A program made the position numbers and the translations under genes. A stretch of DNA of 64,000 nucleotides, taken from assembly GCA_965243095.1 (NCBI GenBank), contig OZ251530.1:2294001-2358000 (forward strand), read 5' to 3'. The notes beneath the pieces were generated by a model. That model had not been told where the DNA came from and ran no database searches. It saw nothing but the letters and a program-made list of their open reading frames with translations. Shown here piece after piece: positions 42,888-50,730 of this stretch. This DNA comes from VXYL01 sp965243095 (GTDB lineage: Bacteria; Pseudomonadota; Gammaproteobacteria; Pseudomonadales; Azotimanducaceae). Position 1 is the first letter of the stretch, and every line of letters starts with the position of its first letter.

Positions 42888-43051
42888 CATCTCGCCTGCA
42901 TGCGGGCGGGACGCTCGCCTTCTCAGCACCGTCACCACATTTCTGTTCTGTCGCACACCGTGACGTCATGACGCCTTGGCCGGTTGGCATCCCCGTGCGA
43001 GTGGGACAGAATAGGCCCGGACTTGGATCGGTTGGGAGCGCGGTGTTGTGA
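41459..43051 (+). CDS. ISKra4-family-like transposase, read-through C-terminus
   Basis: 530 residues as sequenced (GTG 41459; a GTG at 41486 is an alternative). DDE-type landmarks are CGIDGTGVPV (Asp), EIVDLWHAKEHVWEVG (Asp) and LPVGSGVVESACGAVAGRLKRGGMRWS (Glu), the ISKra4 pattern. An N-terminal zinc-finger-like region holds CGDCRRT and CGCAKGGRC. The frame has no stop inside the element: it passes through the right inverted repeat (TNMSYTP) and adds about 55 host-encoded residues before TGA at 43049. The natural stop may have been lost, or translation normally ends in flanking DNA. Confidence 0.85.
   Translation: MYNRAKGIAVTEGIVASGGEVGKDAYGFLREAVAKALSSPAARAALGRCGNFMEFEKGTREALREGASAGTSRLLTEADAEREPLRCGDCRRTMVRRSRPLAALWLPGRLRVVRGYWTCGCAKGGRCPLDEELGVKGRAGTRATPGLVKAVAPLAAETAFAPAAALASRLLGFAVNAKWMERMAKRLGSEMAAADASEEGVENAPAPSETMCCGIDGTGVPVRPGELPESRGKDGGKARTREAKVAAFFTGDGATRRSAAVDSAASRDTDAEPSAFAARLWREARRSGFAAARVKAVLGDGARWIWAVASELFPGAVEIVDLWHAKEHVWEVGRSACGAETALCEAWSKKTCAALSEGRLDDVLAALRRHAGNDEALRCAGYVEANRARMRYPEFRAAGLPVGSGVVESACGAVAGRLKRGGMRWSVESGANPMLALRCRWLDGRHDEFFKARARPPPLALAAGARRPLRTNMSYTPSRLHAGGTLAFSAPSPHFCSVAHRDVMTPWPVGIPVRVGQNRPGLGSVGSAVL
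42984..43012 (+). promoter_or_regulatory. Candidate sigma-70 promoter for the lipoprotein gene
   Basis: TTGGCA (42984-42989), 17-nt spacer, CAGAAT (43007-43012); a start site near 43019 would leave about 28 nt before GTG 43048, with GGGAG at 43034. A TGACGTCA palindrome lies at 42961-42968 upstream. Confidence 0.5.
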
Positions 43052-43437
43052 AAAGGAAACTGATGCTGACGTGTGCCCTGCTCGGCTTGGCGGCGCTTGG
43101 CGGTTGCGCCACCGCGGTTCGGGGCGCCACCGAGATGTTCTCGGTGCAAACGACGCCGCCCGGGGCGTTGGCGTCCTCGTCGACGGGTTGGGAATGCACC
43201 ACGCCGTGCAAGGTGACGGTGAAGCGCCGCGGCGACTTCGTGGTGCTGCTGCGCAAGGAGGGCTATGTGGACGAAACCGTGAAGGTGCGGTCCGTTCCGG
43301 TGGCGACGAAACGCTCCATGCGCGAGCGCGTGGGCGTGGATGTCGGCTGGATCGGCGAGGCGGCGGACTTCGCCACGGGCGCCAACTACGAGCACACGCC
43401 CAATCCGCTCGACGTCACGCTGGTGCCGGCGAAGTAG
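43048..43437 (+). CDS. Small PEGA-like lipoprotein
   Basis: 129 residues from GTG with GGGAG upstream. The signal peptide ends in lipobox LAALGGC (Cys about residue 20), so it is a lipid-anchored envelope protein. The mature part reads VQTTPPGALASSSTGWECTTPCKVTVKRRGDFVVLLRKEGYVDE, a PEGA-type beta motif, then a segment with VGVDVGWIGEAADFATGANYEHTPNPLDVTLVP typical of small lipoproteins of unknown function. The start overlaps the end of the transposase read-through frame by chance. Confidence 0.8.
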   Translation: MKRKLMLTCALLGLAALGGCATAVRGATEMFSVQTTPPGALASSSTGWECTTPCKVTVKRRGDFVVLLRKEGYVDETVKVRSVPVATKRSMRERVGVDVGWIGEAADFATGANYEHTPNPLDVTLVPAK

Positions 43438-43452
43438 CGCCGGACGCTAGCG

Positions 43453-43875
43453 GTGGCGGACGGCTCTTTCCAGCGAGGGGCAAGCCCCTCGCGCACCCCC
43501 GCTGAGGGCTCTTTCATGCGAGGGGCAGGCCCCTCGCGCTCCCCCGCTGAGGGCTCTTTCATGCGAGGGGCAGGCCCCTCGCGCTCCCCCGCTGAGGGCT
43601 CTTTCATGCGAGGGGCAGGCCCCTCGCGCTCCCCCGCTGAGGGCTCTGCCGACGAGCGCCGCCGCGCCCGTGCGGCTTGGGCGGTGCGGAAATTCCGCTT
43701 GGGAGAAGAACCGGCGGACGATTTCGCTGGCACCTCGGTGGAAGAGCGGGTGGTGATGGTGTGGCAGCTCACCCTTGATGCTTGGGCGGCCGCGGCCCGC
43801 GAGATTCCCACCTACCGCCGTAGCGAAATGCCTGTGCGCATTTTGAAGAGAGGCGAACAAGCGGATGCCGAGTGA
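43453..43875 (+). CDS. Conserved hypothetical protein with N-terminal 15-residue repeats
   Basis: 140 residues. The first 65 are four copies (one degenerate) of GSFMRGAGPSRSPAE, translated from the 45-bp DNA repeats at 43459-43638. The rest (RKFRLGEEPADDFAGTSVEERVVMVWQLTLDAWAAA then PTYRRSEMPVRIL) follows a pattern I recognise from small bacterial proteins often annotated as hypothetical, with no known function. The conserved part alone could be the ancestral protein, and the repeats could be a later insertion at its N-terminus. It overlaps the next gene by 11 nt. Confidence 0.6.
   Translation: MADGSFQRGASPSRTPAEGSFMRGAGPSRSPAEGSFMRGAGPSRSPAEGSFMRGAGPSRSPAEGSADERRRARAAWAVRKFRLGEEPADDFAGTSVEERVVMVWQLTLDAWAAAAREIPTYRRSEMPVRILKRGEQADAE
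43504..43638. repeat. 45-bp tandem repeat, three perfect units plus one degenerate
   Basis: Units at 43504-43548, 43549-43593 and 43594-43638 are identical; a diverged unit precedes them from about 43459. Each holds the perfect hairpin GCGAGGGGC-AG-GCCCCTCGC. 45 is a multiple of three, so copy-number change keeps the reading frame. Confidence 0.93.
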
Positions 43876-44248
43876 ACGCGGATTTCTCGATCTGCGCCGC
43901 TCCCTGCGAGCCGTGCGACGCTTCTCGATAAGGGGATTGCGTACCGTTAGCGTGGGAGGCTTGCCCGGACACTTGGTGATTGGCGGCATTGTTGCCGTTG
44001 TTGGCTTCGTGCTGGCCATCATGTGCGGAAATGCCGGATTTCATACCGCCCGGGTAGTCGTGTTGGTAGGAACGGCCGGCCTCTTGCTTCTGTTGCGCTG
44101 GGTGGCGGGTCCGCCCGTTTCTTCGGCAGGGAGTGCGCCAAGGATTAAGGCGATGCGAGTTGCCATCTTCGTGCTCATTTTCGGCGCATCCTTGTGGGTC
44201 GTGCATGCCGCGGCCATGTTTTCCTTGGTTTTCTTCGAGAACCATTGA
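43865..44248 (+). CDS. Small membrane protein of unknown function
   Basis: 127 residues with a basic N-terminus (about 1-30, Arg-rich) and three predicted transmembrane segments: HLVIGGIVAVVGFVLAIM, VVVLVGTAGLLLLL and VAIFVLIFGASLWVVHAAAM. No family recognised. It overlaps the preceding hypothetical gene, so the two are probably co-translated. Base composition is slightly less GC-rich than the neighbours. Confidence 0.6.
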   Translation: MPSERGFLDLRRSLRAVRRFSIRGLRTVSVGGLPGHLVIGGIVAVVGFVLAIMCGNAGFHTARVVVLVGTAGLLLLLRWVAGPPVSSAGSAPRIKAMRVAIFVLIFGASLWVVHAAAMFSLVFFENH

Positions 44249-44293
44249 GGGTGCAGCGCCCTCTTTTCAAACTGGTGTCACCTTGCTGGTCGT

Positions 44294-44866
44294 TCACGTC
44301 AACCGTTTCCGCGCTGCTTGCAGATCCGCGGCCGTGTTCACGTTTAGGAAATCCGCCGCCGGCCATTCCACCGAAGGTACGGAGTTGGCATCCAGCCAGC
44401 GGTGAACGGCGCGTCCGCCGGATGTGAAGAACGCTTGCAGCGAGGCCGCTTGCCGCTCGTCCAACAATAGGCAGAGGTTTTGCCGTCGGCCGCCGGCCGC
44501 AACCACGGCGGCACCCGCTTGGCCGCCGGACGCCGCCAGTGTTTCGACTAGGTTCGTCGGCAGGAACGGCGTGTCGCAGGGCGACGTGAGAATCCAGCGG
44601 CTGTTCGTCTGCGCCAACGCGGAAACGATGCCGCCGAGGGGGCCTTGGTTCGGGTGCGCGTCCACCGCCACTCGGCAGCCGAAACGCCGGTACGGTTCGG
44701 CGTTGGCGCAGGAAAGCACGATTTCGTCCACTTGCGGACGTAGGCGATCCAGCACATGGCTGAGCAGCGGCCGGCCAGCCAGCTCGACAAGGGGTTTGGC
44801 CACCCCGCCTAGCCGCGTCCCTTGCCCGCCGCAGAGGACGATGGCGGTTGTGGTCTCCCTTGTCAC
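44294..44866 (-). CDS. mobA: Molybdenum cofactor guanylyltransferase
   Basis: 190 residues. It transfers GMP from GTP to molybdopterin, forming the MGD cofactor of formate dehydrogenase. Motifs are IVLCGGQGTRLGGVAKPLVELAGRPLL (nucleotide-binding), DAHPNQGPLGGIVSAL, and SPCDTPFLP (metal Asp), then FLNVNTAADL at the end. It follows fdhD by 8 nt and belongs functionally with fdhA upstream, which needs this cofactor. Confidence 0.94.
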   Translation of the reverse strand: MTRETTTAIVLCGGQGTRLGGVAKPLVELAGRPLLSHVLDRLRPQVDEIVLSCANAEPYRRFGCRVAVDAHPNQGPLGGIVSALAQTNSRWILTSPCDTPFLPTNLVETLAASGGQAGAAVVAAGGRRQNLCLLLDERQAASLQAFFTSGGRAVHRWLDANSVPSVEWPAADFLNVNTAADLQAARKRLT

Positions 44867-44874
44867 CGTCCCGC

Positions 44875-45723
44875 TCAGACATACACGTTGAACGTGTCCG
44901 CCTTGAGGAAGCCCACCAGGGCGATGCCGGCTTCGGCGGCCAATTCGATGGCGAGGCTGGATGGCGGGCCGATGGCGGCCACCAACGCGGCGCGCGTCAT
45001 GGCCGCCTTCTGAATCAACTCGAAGCTGGCGCGGCCGGAGAGCAGCACACCGAAGCCTTGCAGCGGCGCGGCTTCGTTTTCCGCCACATACGAGCCGATG
45101 AGCTTGTCGAGGGCGTTGTGGCGGCCCACGTCCTCGCGCAGGCGGGCGATGCCGCCGCCGGCGTTGAACGCGGCCGCGGCGTGCAGGCCGCCGGTGCGCA
45201 CGAACTCGGTCTGTCGGGTGCGCAGCTTGGCCGGCAGGCTGCGCAGCGCGGTGGCATCAATGTCCAGCGGCACTCGCGGCACGTTGGGCAGTTGCACCCG
45301 CACGGCGTCCAGGGAAGCCTTGCCGCACACGCCGCAGCTGGAGGAGGTGAACACATGGCGGAGCAGACGTTCCGCGTCGAAACGCACATCCGGCGCCAAC
45401 GTCGCCTTGACCACGTTTCGCAGTCCTTTGTCGGGGCTTGGCGGCCCGCAGAACTCGATTGCCGCCACGTCGCTGGCATCGCGGATGACGCCTTCGCCGA
45501 GCAGAAAACCCAAGGTCAAATCGAAATCGTCGCCCGGCGTGCGCATGGTGACGGCGATGCTCTGCTCCACCACCTTGCCGCCGTCGTGGTAGCCGAGGCG
45601 GATTTCCACCGGCTCCTCCACCGTGACGAAATCCGTGCCGGGCCGTTCCTTCGCACACTTGTGGAAACGCACATGCACGCGCGCGCTTTGGGCGGCGGCG
45701 TTGGCAGCGGGGATGGCGTCCAC
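44875..45723 (-). CDS. fdhD: Formate dehydrogenase accessory sulfurtransferase
   Basis: 282 residues from GTG 45723. FdhD passes sulfur from a cysteine desulfurase to the molybdenum of formate dehydrogenase. Landmarks are EEPVEIRLGY, MRTPGDDFDLTLGFLLGEG, SSSCGVCGKASLD with the essential C-x-x-C pair, GGLHAAAAF, LREDVGRHNALDKLIG and VLLSGRASFELIQKA. It begins 41 nt after the fdhA stop and is followed by mobA, forming a maturation operon. No ATG exists in a suitable position, hence the GTG call. Confidence 0.92.
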   Translation of the reverse strand: MDAIPAANAAAQSARVHVRFHKCAKERPGTDFVTVEEPVEIRLGYHDGGKVVEQSIAVTMRTPGDDFDLTLGFLLGEGVIRDASDVAAIEFCGPPSPDKGLRNVVKATLAPDVRFDAERLLRHVFTSSSCGVCGKASLDAVRVQLPNVPRVPLDIDATALRSLPAKLRTRQTEFVRTGGLHAAAAFNAGGGIARLREDVGRHNALDKLIGSYVAENEAAPLQGFGVLLSGRASFELIQKAAMTRAALVAAIGPPSSLAIELAAEAGIALVGFLKADTFNVYV

Positions 45724-45764
45724 GCTCTCGGCCCGGTCTTGTAAAGGGCGAAAGGCGCTCGCGG

Positions 45765-48611
45765 CTACGGAGCCGCCTCGGCGGGCAACGCTTCGACTTG
45801 CGCCCGTTGCCGTTCCTGGAACCGCTCCTGCCACGGCGAGCGGTGGTTCGCCGGGCGCACTTCCACGGCCGTCACCTTGTATTCCGGGCAGTTGGTGGCC
45901 CAGTCCGACAACTCGGTGGTCACCACGTTGGTGCCGGTGGCCGGATGGTGGAACGTCGTGTACACCACCCCGGGCGCCACGCGCTCGGTGACGGTGGCGG
46001 CCAGCGTGATCTCGCCGATGCGGCTGGTGACGGACACCCAATCGCCTTGGCGCACGCCGCGCGCCTCGGCGTCCGCCGGGTGGATTTCCAGCACGTCCTC
46101 GCGCAGCCACTCGATGTTCTTGGTGCGGCGCGTCTGGGCGCCCACGTTGTACTGGCTGAGCTGGCGGCCGGTGGTGAGCAGCAGCGGGAACTTGCGGTTG
46201 GCGCGTTCCGGCGTCGGCTGGTAGTCCGTGCGCACGAACAAGCCCTTGCCGCGCTCGAAGCGCATCTCGTGCATCACCGGCGTGCCCAAAGGCGCGGCGT
46301 CGTTGCAAGGCCACTGCACGCTGCCTTCGCGATCCAGCAGATCGAAGGTGACCCCGCCGAAGGACGGCGTGAGCTCGGCCACTTCCGCGAGGATCTCCTC
46401 GGCGGATTCGTAACGCATGGGGTAGCCCATCGCCGTGGCGAGCGCGGCCACCGCCTGCCACTCCTGCATGCCGGCTTTGGAAGGCATCACGGCGCGCACG
46501 CGGTTGATGCGGCGCTCGGCGTTCACGAAGGTGCCGTCCTTCTCCAGAAACGACGTGCCGGGGAAGAAGACGTGCGCGAACTTCGCGGTTTCGTTCAAGA
46601 ACAGGTCCTGCACGATCACGCACTCCAGCGAACCCAGCGCCGCTTCCACATGCTGGGTGTTGGGGTCCGATTGCGCGATGTCCTCGCCCTGCACGTACAG
46701 CGCCTTGAAACTGCCGGCCACGGCTTCGTCCAGCATGTTCGGGATGCGCAGGCCCGGCTCGGGATCCAACTCGGTGCGCCAGTGGCGGGTGAACAGAGCG
46801 CGGGTGGGTTCGTCGTCCACGCGCCGATAGTCCGACAGCTCGTGCGGGAAGGAGCCCATGTCGCAGGAGCCCTGCACGTTGTTCTGCCCGCGCAGCGGAT
46901 TCACGCCGACGCCCGGGCGGCCGATGTTGCCGGTGGCCATCGCCAGGTTCGCCATCGCCATCACCATGGTCGAACCTTGGCTGTGCTCGGTGACGCCGAG
47001 GCCGTAGTAGAGGGCGCTGTTGCGGCCTTGGGCGTACAGCCGGGCGGCGGCGCGGATGTCTTCCGCCGGAACGCCGGTGATTTCGGCGACTTGCTCGGGC
47101 GCGTTCACCGGGTCTTGCGCGAACGCCAACCAATCGCGGAAAGAAGCAAGATCGCAACGCTCCTGCACGAACGCCTCGTCCACGAACCCCTCGGTGGCCA
47201 CCACGTGCGCGAAGGCGTTCATCAGCGGCACGTTGGTGCCCGGCCGCAGCGCCAAGTGGTGCTCGGCTTCGATGTGCGGGGTGCGCACCAGAGCGATGCG
47301 GCGCGGGTCGCACACCACCAGCTTCGCGCCCGCGCGCAGCCGCTGCTTCATCTGCGAGGCGAACACCGGATGCCCTTCGGTGGGATTGGCGCCGATGACC
47401 ACGATCACGTCCGCATCGCGCACCGAGTCGAAGTCCTGGGTGCCGGCGCAGGTGCCGTAGGTCTGCTTCAGCCCGTAGCCGGTGGGGGAGTGGCACACCC
47501 GCGCGCAGGTGTCCACGTTGTTGTTGCCGAAGGCGGCGCGCACCATCTTCTGCACCACCCACACCTCTTCGTTGGTGCAGCGCGACGAGGTGATGCCGCC
47601 GATGGAGTTCCGCCCGTGCTTCGCTTGCACCGCTTGCAGCCGCTTGGCGGCGAAGGCGATGGCCTCGTCCCACTCCACCTGCCGCCACGGATCGTCCCTG
47701 GACGCGCGAATCATCGGCCGCGTGATGCGCTCGGCGTGGTTGGCGTAGCCCCACGCGAACCGGCCTTTCACGCAGGAGTGGCCGTGGTTCGCCTTGCCGT
47801 CCTTGTGCGGCACCATGCGCACGACTTGATCGCCCTTCACCTCGGCGCGAAAGGAGCAGCCCACGCCGCAGTAGGCGCAGGTGGTGTCCACGCTGCGATC
47901 CGGCACGCCGTGCTCCACCACGGCCTTCTCGATGAGCGTGGCCGTGGGACACGCCTGCACGCAGGCGCCGCAGGAGACGCACTCGGAATCGAAGAACGTC
48001 TCGGCGCCGGTGTTCACCTCCGAATCGAAGCTGCGCCCGGCGATGGTGAGCGCGAAGGTGCCCTGCACCTCGTCGCAGGCGCGCACGCAGCGCGAACACA
48101 CGATGCACTTCGACGGGTCGAACTGGAAGTACGGGTTGGAGACATCCGCGTCGGCGGCCAGGTGGTTGGCGCCTTCCGCGTAGCGCACATCGCGCAAGCC
48201 CACCGCGCCGGCGACGTCCTGCAGCTCGCAGTCGCCGTTGGCGGCGCAGGTGAGGCAGTCCAGCGGGTGGTCGGAGATGTAGAGCTCCAGCACCCCGCGC
48301 CGCACCCGCGCCACCTTCTCCGTCTGCGTGGCCACCACCATGCCCTCCCGCAGCGGCTCGGTGCAGGAGGCGACCAATCCCGGCCGGCCCTCCACCTCCA
48401 CCATGCACACGCGGCAGGAGCCAAAGGCGTTCAGGTTGTCCGTGGCGCAGAGTTTGGGAATGTCGAGCCCGGCGGTGCGGGCGGCGCGCAGAATGGACGT
48501 GCCGCCGGGCACGGAAACCCGCTGGCCGTCTATCGTGGCGCTCACGTTCGGCGCGGCGGCGCCATTGCGCGCCACCGGCGGCGTACCGTAATCCGCGATC
48601 GCAATAGCCAT
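45765..48611 (-). CDS. fdhA: Formate dehydrogenase alpha subunit (molybdopterin, NAD-linked type)
   Basis: 948 residues from ATG 48611, with AGGAGG 8 nt upstream (an in-frame TTG two codons earlier is less likely). N-terminal [2Fe-2S] ferredoxin domain (SCRVCMVEVEGR), NuoG-like His/Cys motif (CLTCAANGDCELQ), two [4Fe-4S] ferredoxin motifs (CIVCSRCVRAC, CVSCGACVQAC), a further CAYCGVGCSF cluster, then the MGD-binding catalytic domain. The active-site ligand is Cys in CARVCHSPTG rather than selenocysteine. It oxidises formate to CO2, in the cytoplasm. The usual NADH-side beta and gamma subunits are not adjacent, so its electron acceptor is unclear. Confidence 0.94.
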   Translation of the reverse strand: MAIAIADYGTPPVARNGAAAPNVSATIDGQRVSVPGGTSILRAARTAGLDIPKLCATDNLNAFGSCRVCMVEVEGRPGLVASCTEPLREGMVVATQTEKVARVRRGVLELYISDHPLDCLTCAANGDCELQDVAGAVGLRDVRYAEGANHLAADADVSNPYFQFDPSKCIVCSRCVRACDEVQGTFALTIAGRSFDSEVNTGAETFFDSECVSCGACVQACPTATLIEKAVVEHGVPDRSVDTTCAYCGVGCSFRAEVKGDQVVRMVPHKDGKANHGHSCVKGRFAWGYANHAERITRPMIRASRDDPWRQVEWDEAIAFAAKRLQAVQAKHGRNSIGGITSSRCTNEEVWVVQKMVRAAFGNNNVDTCARVCHSPTGYGLKQTYGTCAGTQDFDSVRDADVIVVIGANPTEGHPVFASQMKQRLRAGAKLVVCDPRRIALVRTPHIEAEHHLALRPGTNVPLMNAFAHVVATEGFVDEAFVQERCDLASFRDWLAFAQDPVNAPEQVAEITGVPAEDIRAAARLYAQGRNSALYYGLGVTEHSQGSTMVMAMANLAMATGNIGRPGVGVNPLRGQNNVQGSCDMGSFPHELSDYRRVDDEPTRALFTRHWRTELDPEPGLRIPNMLDEAVAGSFKALYVQGEDIAQSDPNTQHVEAALGSLECVIVQDLFLNETAKFAHVFFPGTSFLEKDGTFVNAERRINRVRAVMPSKAGMQEWQAVAALATAMGYPMRYESAEEILAEVAELTPSFGGVTFDLLDREGSVQWPCNDAAPLGTPVMHEMRFERGKGLFVRTDYQPTPERANRKFPLLLTTGRQLSQYNVGAQTRRTKNIEWLREDVLEIHPADAEARGVRQGDWVSVTSRIGEITLAATVTERVAPGVVYTTFHHPATGTNVVTTELSDWATNCPEYKVTAVEVRPANHRSPWQERFQERQRAQVEALPAEAAP

Positions 48612-48779
48612 CACCAAGCCCTCCTAGGGCGCGCTGCTGTTGCGCGGAGCCAGCCCCCGCACGCCATTCCGCGTGCGAGCGCCCGACTCAAGTGGCTGTG
48701 AAGGACTCCAAGCGGCTGCGCAACGCGAACCTTCGATAATAACCAATTGCCGCCCTTGATGCGTAACTTGCCGTGTGGC

Positions 48780-48902
48780 GGGTGTACGACAGATCTTTGG
48801 TAAGCGGTGACGGTGCCAAGACGGGAACGCAGGCGTTCCGCCTGCATGCGGGCGAGACGCCCGCGCTCCCAGCACGCGTCACCAAAGATTTGTCGTACAC
48901 CC
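48780..48902. mobile_element. MITE with ISKra4-like ends, carrying the dispersed palindrome
   Basis: 123 bp with 22-nt terminal inverted repeats (48780-48801, 48881-48902) that differ at one position and share the outer GGGTGTACGACA with the IS at 41397. A perfect 9-nt target duplication CCGTGTGGC lies at 48771-48779 and 48903-48911. It encodes no protein. Its core (48823-48872) is a version of the dispersed palindromic repeat. It fills most of the gap between fdhA (start 48611) and the PhyH gene (stop 48930); nothing else was seen in 48612-48929. Confidence 0.9.
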
Positions 48903-48929
48903 CCGTGTGGCGCGTATGGCGCACGGCAA

Positions 48930-49838
48930 TCACCGTTTCGTCGCCAAGGGATCGGGCTTAACGTCCAATCTCGGCATGTCCGCCGCGTTCACGTCGTAGC
49001 CGAAGCGGATCTTGTCCAGCATCACCAGCGGGTCGCGCAGATCCACCATGCCGGGGCCGGCGGCGCCGTAGCCGCCTTGGTAGCCGAGCACGCGCTGCAG
49101 GCGGCGCGGCATCTTCGCCACTTCCTCCCGAGGTACGCCGATGTACTGGTTCTCCTGCTGGCGCAGGAAGGCGAGGTTGAAGTTCAGATTCAGCGCCATG
49201 CGGCTCTCGTCGGTGGTGTTGGCGCCGCCGCCGTGCCACAGGGCGCCGGTCCAACCCACCATCGCGCCCGCCTTCATTTCGATTTGCACGGTTTCCACCT
49301 CGGGCGGTTGGCGCACGTTTTGGTCGTGCCACAGGTGCGAGCGGGGCACTAGGTGCGTGGCGCCGTTGGCCTTGGTGAAATCCTCCACGGCGATCACGGT
49401 GTTGAAGAGGAAGGGGCGATGCGGGCGCGGTATCGGCCAAATGCTGTCGTCCTGGTGCAGGGATTGGGCTTCGGCGCCGGGCAGCAGGTCGAACAGCACC
49501 GCCGCCGAGATCTGCACCCGATCGCGCAGCACGCTCTGCGCCAGCGCCAAGATGCGCGGATCGGACACCAAGTCGTCCACGCCGCGGGTCTTGGCGAGCA
49601 GGTTGTGGGCGCGCACGGTGGTGCGCTGCGGCGGCAGCGTTTCGCGCACCGGGTTCACATCGCGGCGCAAGTCCTCGCGCAGGCGGCGGGTGCGCTCGGC
49701 GTCGAGCCAGTTGGGGATCACCACATAGCCCTGCTCGTCGATGGCGCGCAGCCAGTCGGAGAGCTCAGGCACGACCACCCGCTCCCCGTAGACGTCGACG
49801 GCGTTCCCCTCGTTGGTGAATTTGGCGGCGACAGACAA
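48930..49838 (-). CDS. Phytanoyl-CoA dioxygenase (PhyH) family protein
   Basis: 302 residues. A non-haem Fe(II)/2-oxoglutarate oxygenase: SLHQDDSIWPIP supplies the H-x-D iron ligands, LWHGGGANTTDESRMALNLN the distal His and the 2-oxoglutarate-binding Arg. The N-terminal LRAIDEQGYVVIPNWLDAERTRRLRE is typical of the family. The GATHLVPRSHLW loop is also diagnostic. Substrate unknown; relatives act on acyl-CoAs or small metabolites. Apparently monocistronic. Its 3' end lies 18 nt from the MITE target duplication. Confidence 0.9.
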   Translation of the reverse strand: MSVAAKFTNEGNAVDVYGERVVVPELSDWLRAIDEQGYVVIPNWLDAERTRRLREDLRRDVNPVRETLPPQRTTVRAHNLLAKTRGVDDLVSDPRILALAQSVLRDRVQISAAVLFDLLPGAEAQSLHQDDSIWPIPRPHRPFLFNTVIAVEDFTKANGATHLVPRSHLWHDQNVRQPPEVETVQIEMKAGAMVGWTGALWHGGGANTTDESRMALNLNFNLAFLRQQENQYIGVPREEVAKMPRRLQRVLGYQGGYGAAGPGMVDLRDPLVMLDKIRFGYDVNAADMPRLDVKPDPLATKR

Positions 49839-49918
49839 AGACGACCTCGAATGTGGCGAAGGAAGCGGAAGCGTAACGCACTACTGGCGGGTGAGGCTTG
49901 TTCGCAACTTCGCTGCTA

Positions 49919-50560
49919 CTAATGGGCCGGCCCGTTCTGGCGCCGGCCGAACCACTCCTTGCACACCACCGTGATGCGCCTCGCTTCCTTGCGGGCGACG
50001 ATTTTCCGCGGCACCTCGCCCACCGTCGCGCTTCGCCACCCGCGCAGTTCCACGCTCCAGCCATGCTGCCGGAAGCCGGTCAAACGGCCCTGCTCGTCGT
50101 GCGCCAGCTCAGCCGCCGGGCCCGGGGCCACCTCGCCGCGCACCCAGTGGCGCAGCGCGACGATCGGCGCGCGCCAGCCGAGGGTGCGCAGCATGAGGCC
50201 GTCCATGTCCGCGTCTTCCACCACTTGCCCCTTGGCGTCGATGACGCGCAAGCGACGGTCGTTGCCGAGTAGAGTCGTTCGACCTTGGCCCATGAGGCCC
50301 CACAACTCGATGGCGAACCGATCGCCGGCTTGGCGCCAATCGAACGACGCGGAGAACGCTTCGTCGCCGCTGCGGGCGCCGATGCGGCCGCGGACGCGGA
50401 AGTCGAAGTCGGTAAAGCCTTCGAGCCGCGGTTTCAGGGGGGTGCAAGCCGGGGACAATAGCGCGGCCGTCAGGGCGACCGCAAGCCAACGGCGCGCGGG
50501 CGCGGTGCAGACCCGGCGGCGAAGGGGAACGCGGACAGGTCGCGTTTGAAGAGGGTTCAT
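49919..50560 (-). CDS. lolB: Outer-membrane lipoprotein insertion protein LolB
   Basis: 213 residues from MNPLQTRPVRV. A long basic lead, hydrophobic WLAVALTAALLSPAC with lipobox Cys about residue 36, then the LolB fold: FDFRVRGRIGARSGDEAFSASFDWRQAGDRFAIELWGLMGQG, an exposed-loop Leu, LGWRAPIVALRHWVRGEV and GWSVELRGWR. It receives lipoproteins from LolA and inserts them into the outer membrane. ispE, the common downstream neighbour, is absent. The in-frame extension upstream of this ATG is translated dispersed repeat and not part of the gene. Confidence 0.88.
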   Translation of the reverse strand: MNPLQTRPVRVPLRRRVCTAPARRWLAVALTAALLSPACTPLKPRLEGFTDFDFRVRGRIGARSGDEAFSASFDWRQAGDRFAIELWGLMGQGRTTLLGNDRRLRVIDAKGQVVEDADMDGLMLRTLGWRAPIVALRHWVRGEVAPGPAAELAHDEQGRLTGFRQHGWSVELRGWRSATVGEVPRKIVARKEARRITVVCKEWFGRRQNGPAH

Positions 50561-50637
50561 ACCGCCAATGTACGCCGCTGGCTTGATCGATGCCACGAGC
50601 CACCCCGCGCGGGCGTATGAGATCTTGGTGACCGGTG

Positions 50638-50691
50638 CTGGGAACGCGGGCGTCCCCGCCCGCAATGCAGGCGAAACGCCTGCGCTCCCAG
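50638..50691. repeat. Dispersed palindromic repeat between lolB and the phosphatase gene
   Basis: CTGGGAACGCGGGCG ... CGCCTGCGCTCCCAG, an imperfect inverted repeat with smaller internal palindromes. Same family as 27668, 33126 and the core of the MITE at 48823. It lies in a divergent promoter gap. Confidence 0.8.
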
Positions 50692-50730
50692 ACTTCCACC
50701 CACGCAAGGCGTGCTACCGTAGGGCGCGAA

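Noticed and set aside
43459..43638. Regular repeats considered as a CRISPR array
   Set aside because: Units are directly adjacent with no variable spacers, and they are translated in frame. It is a tandem repeat.
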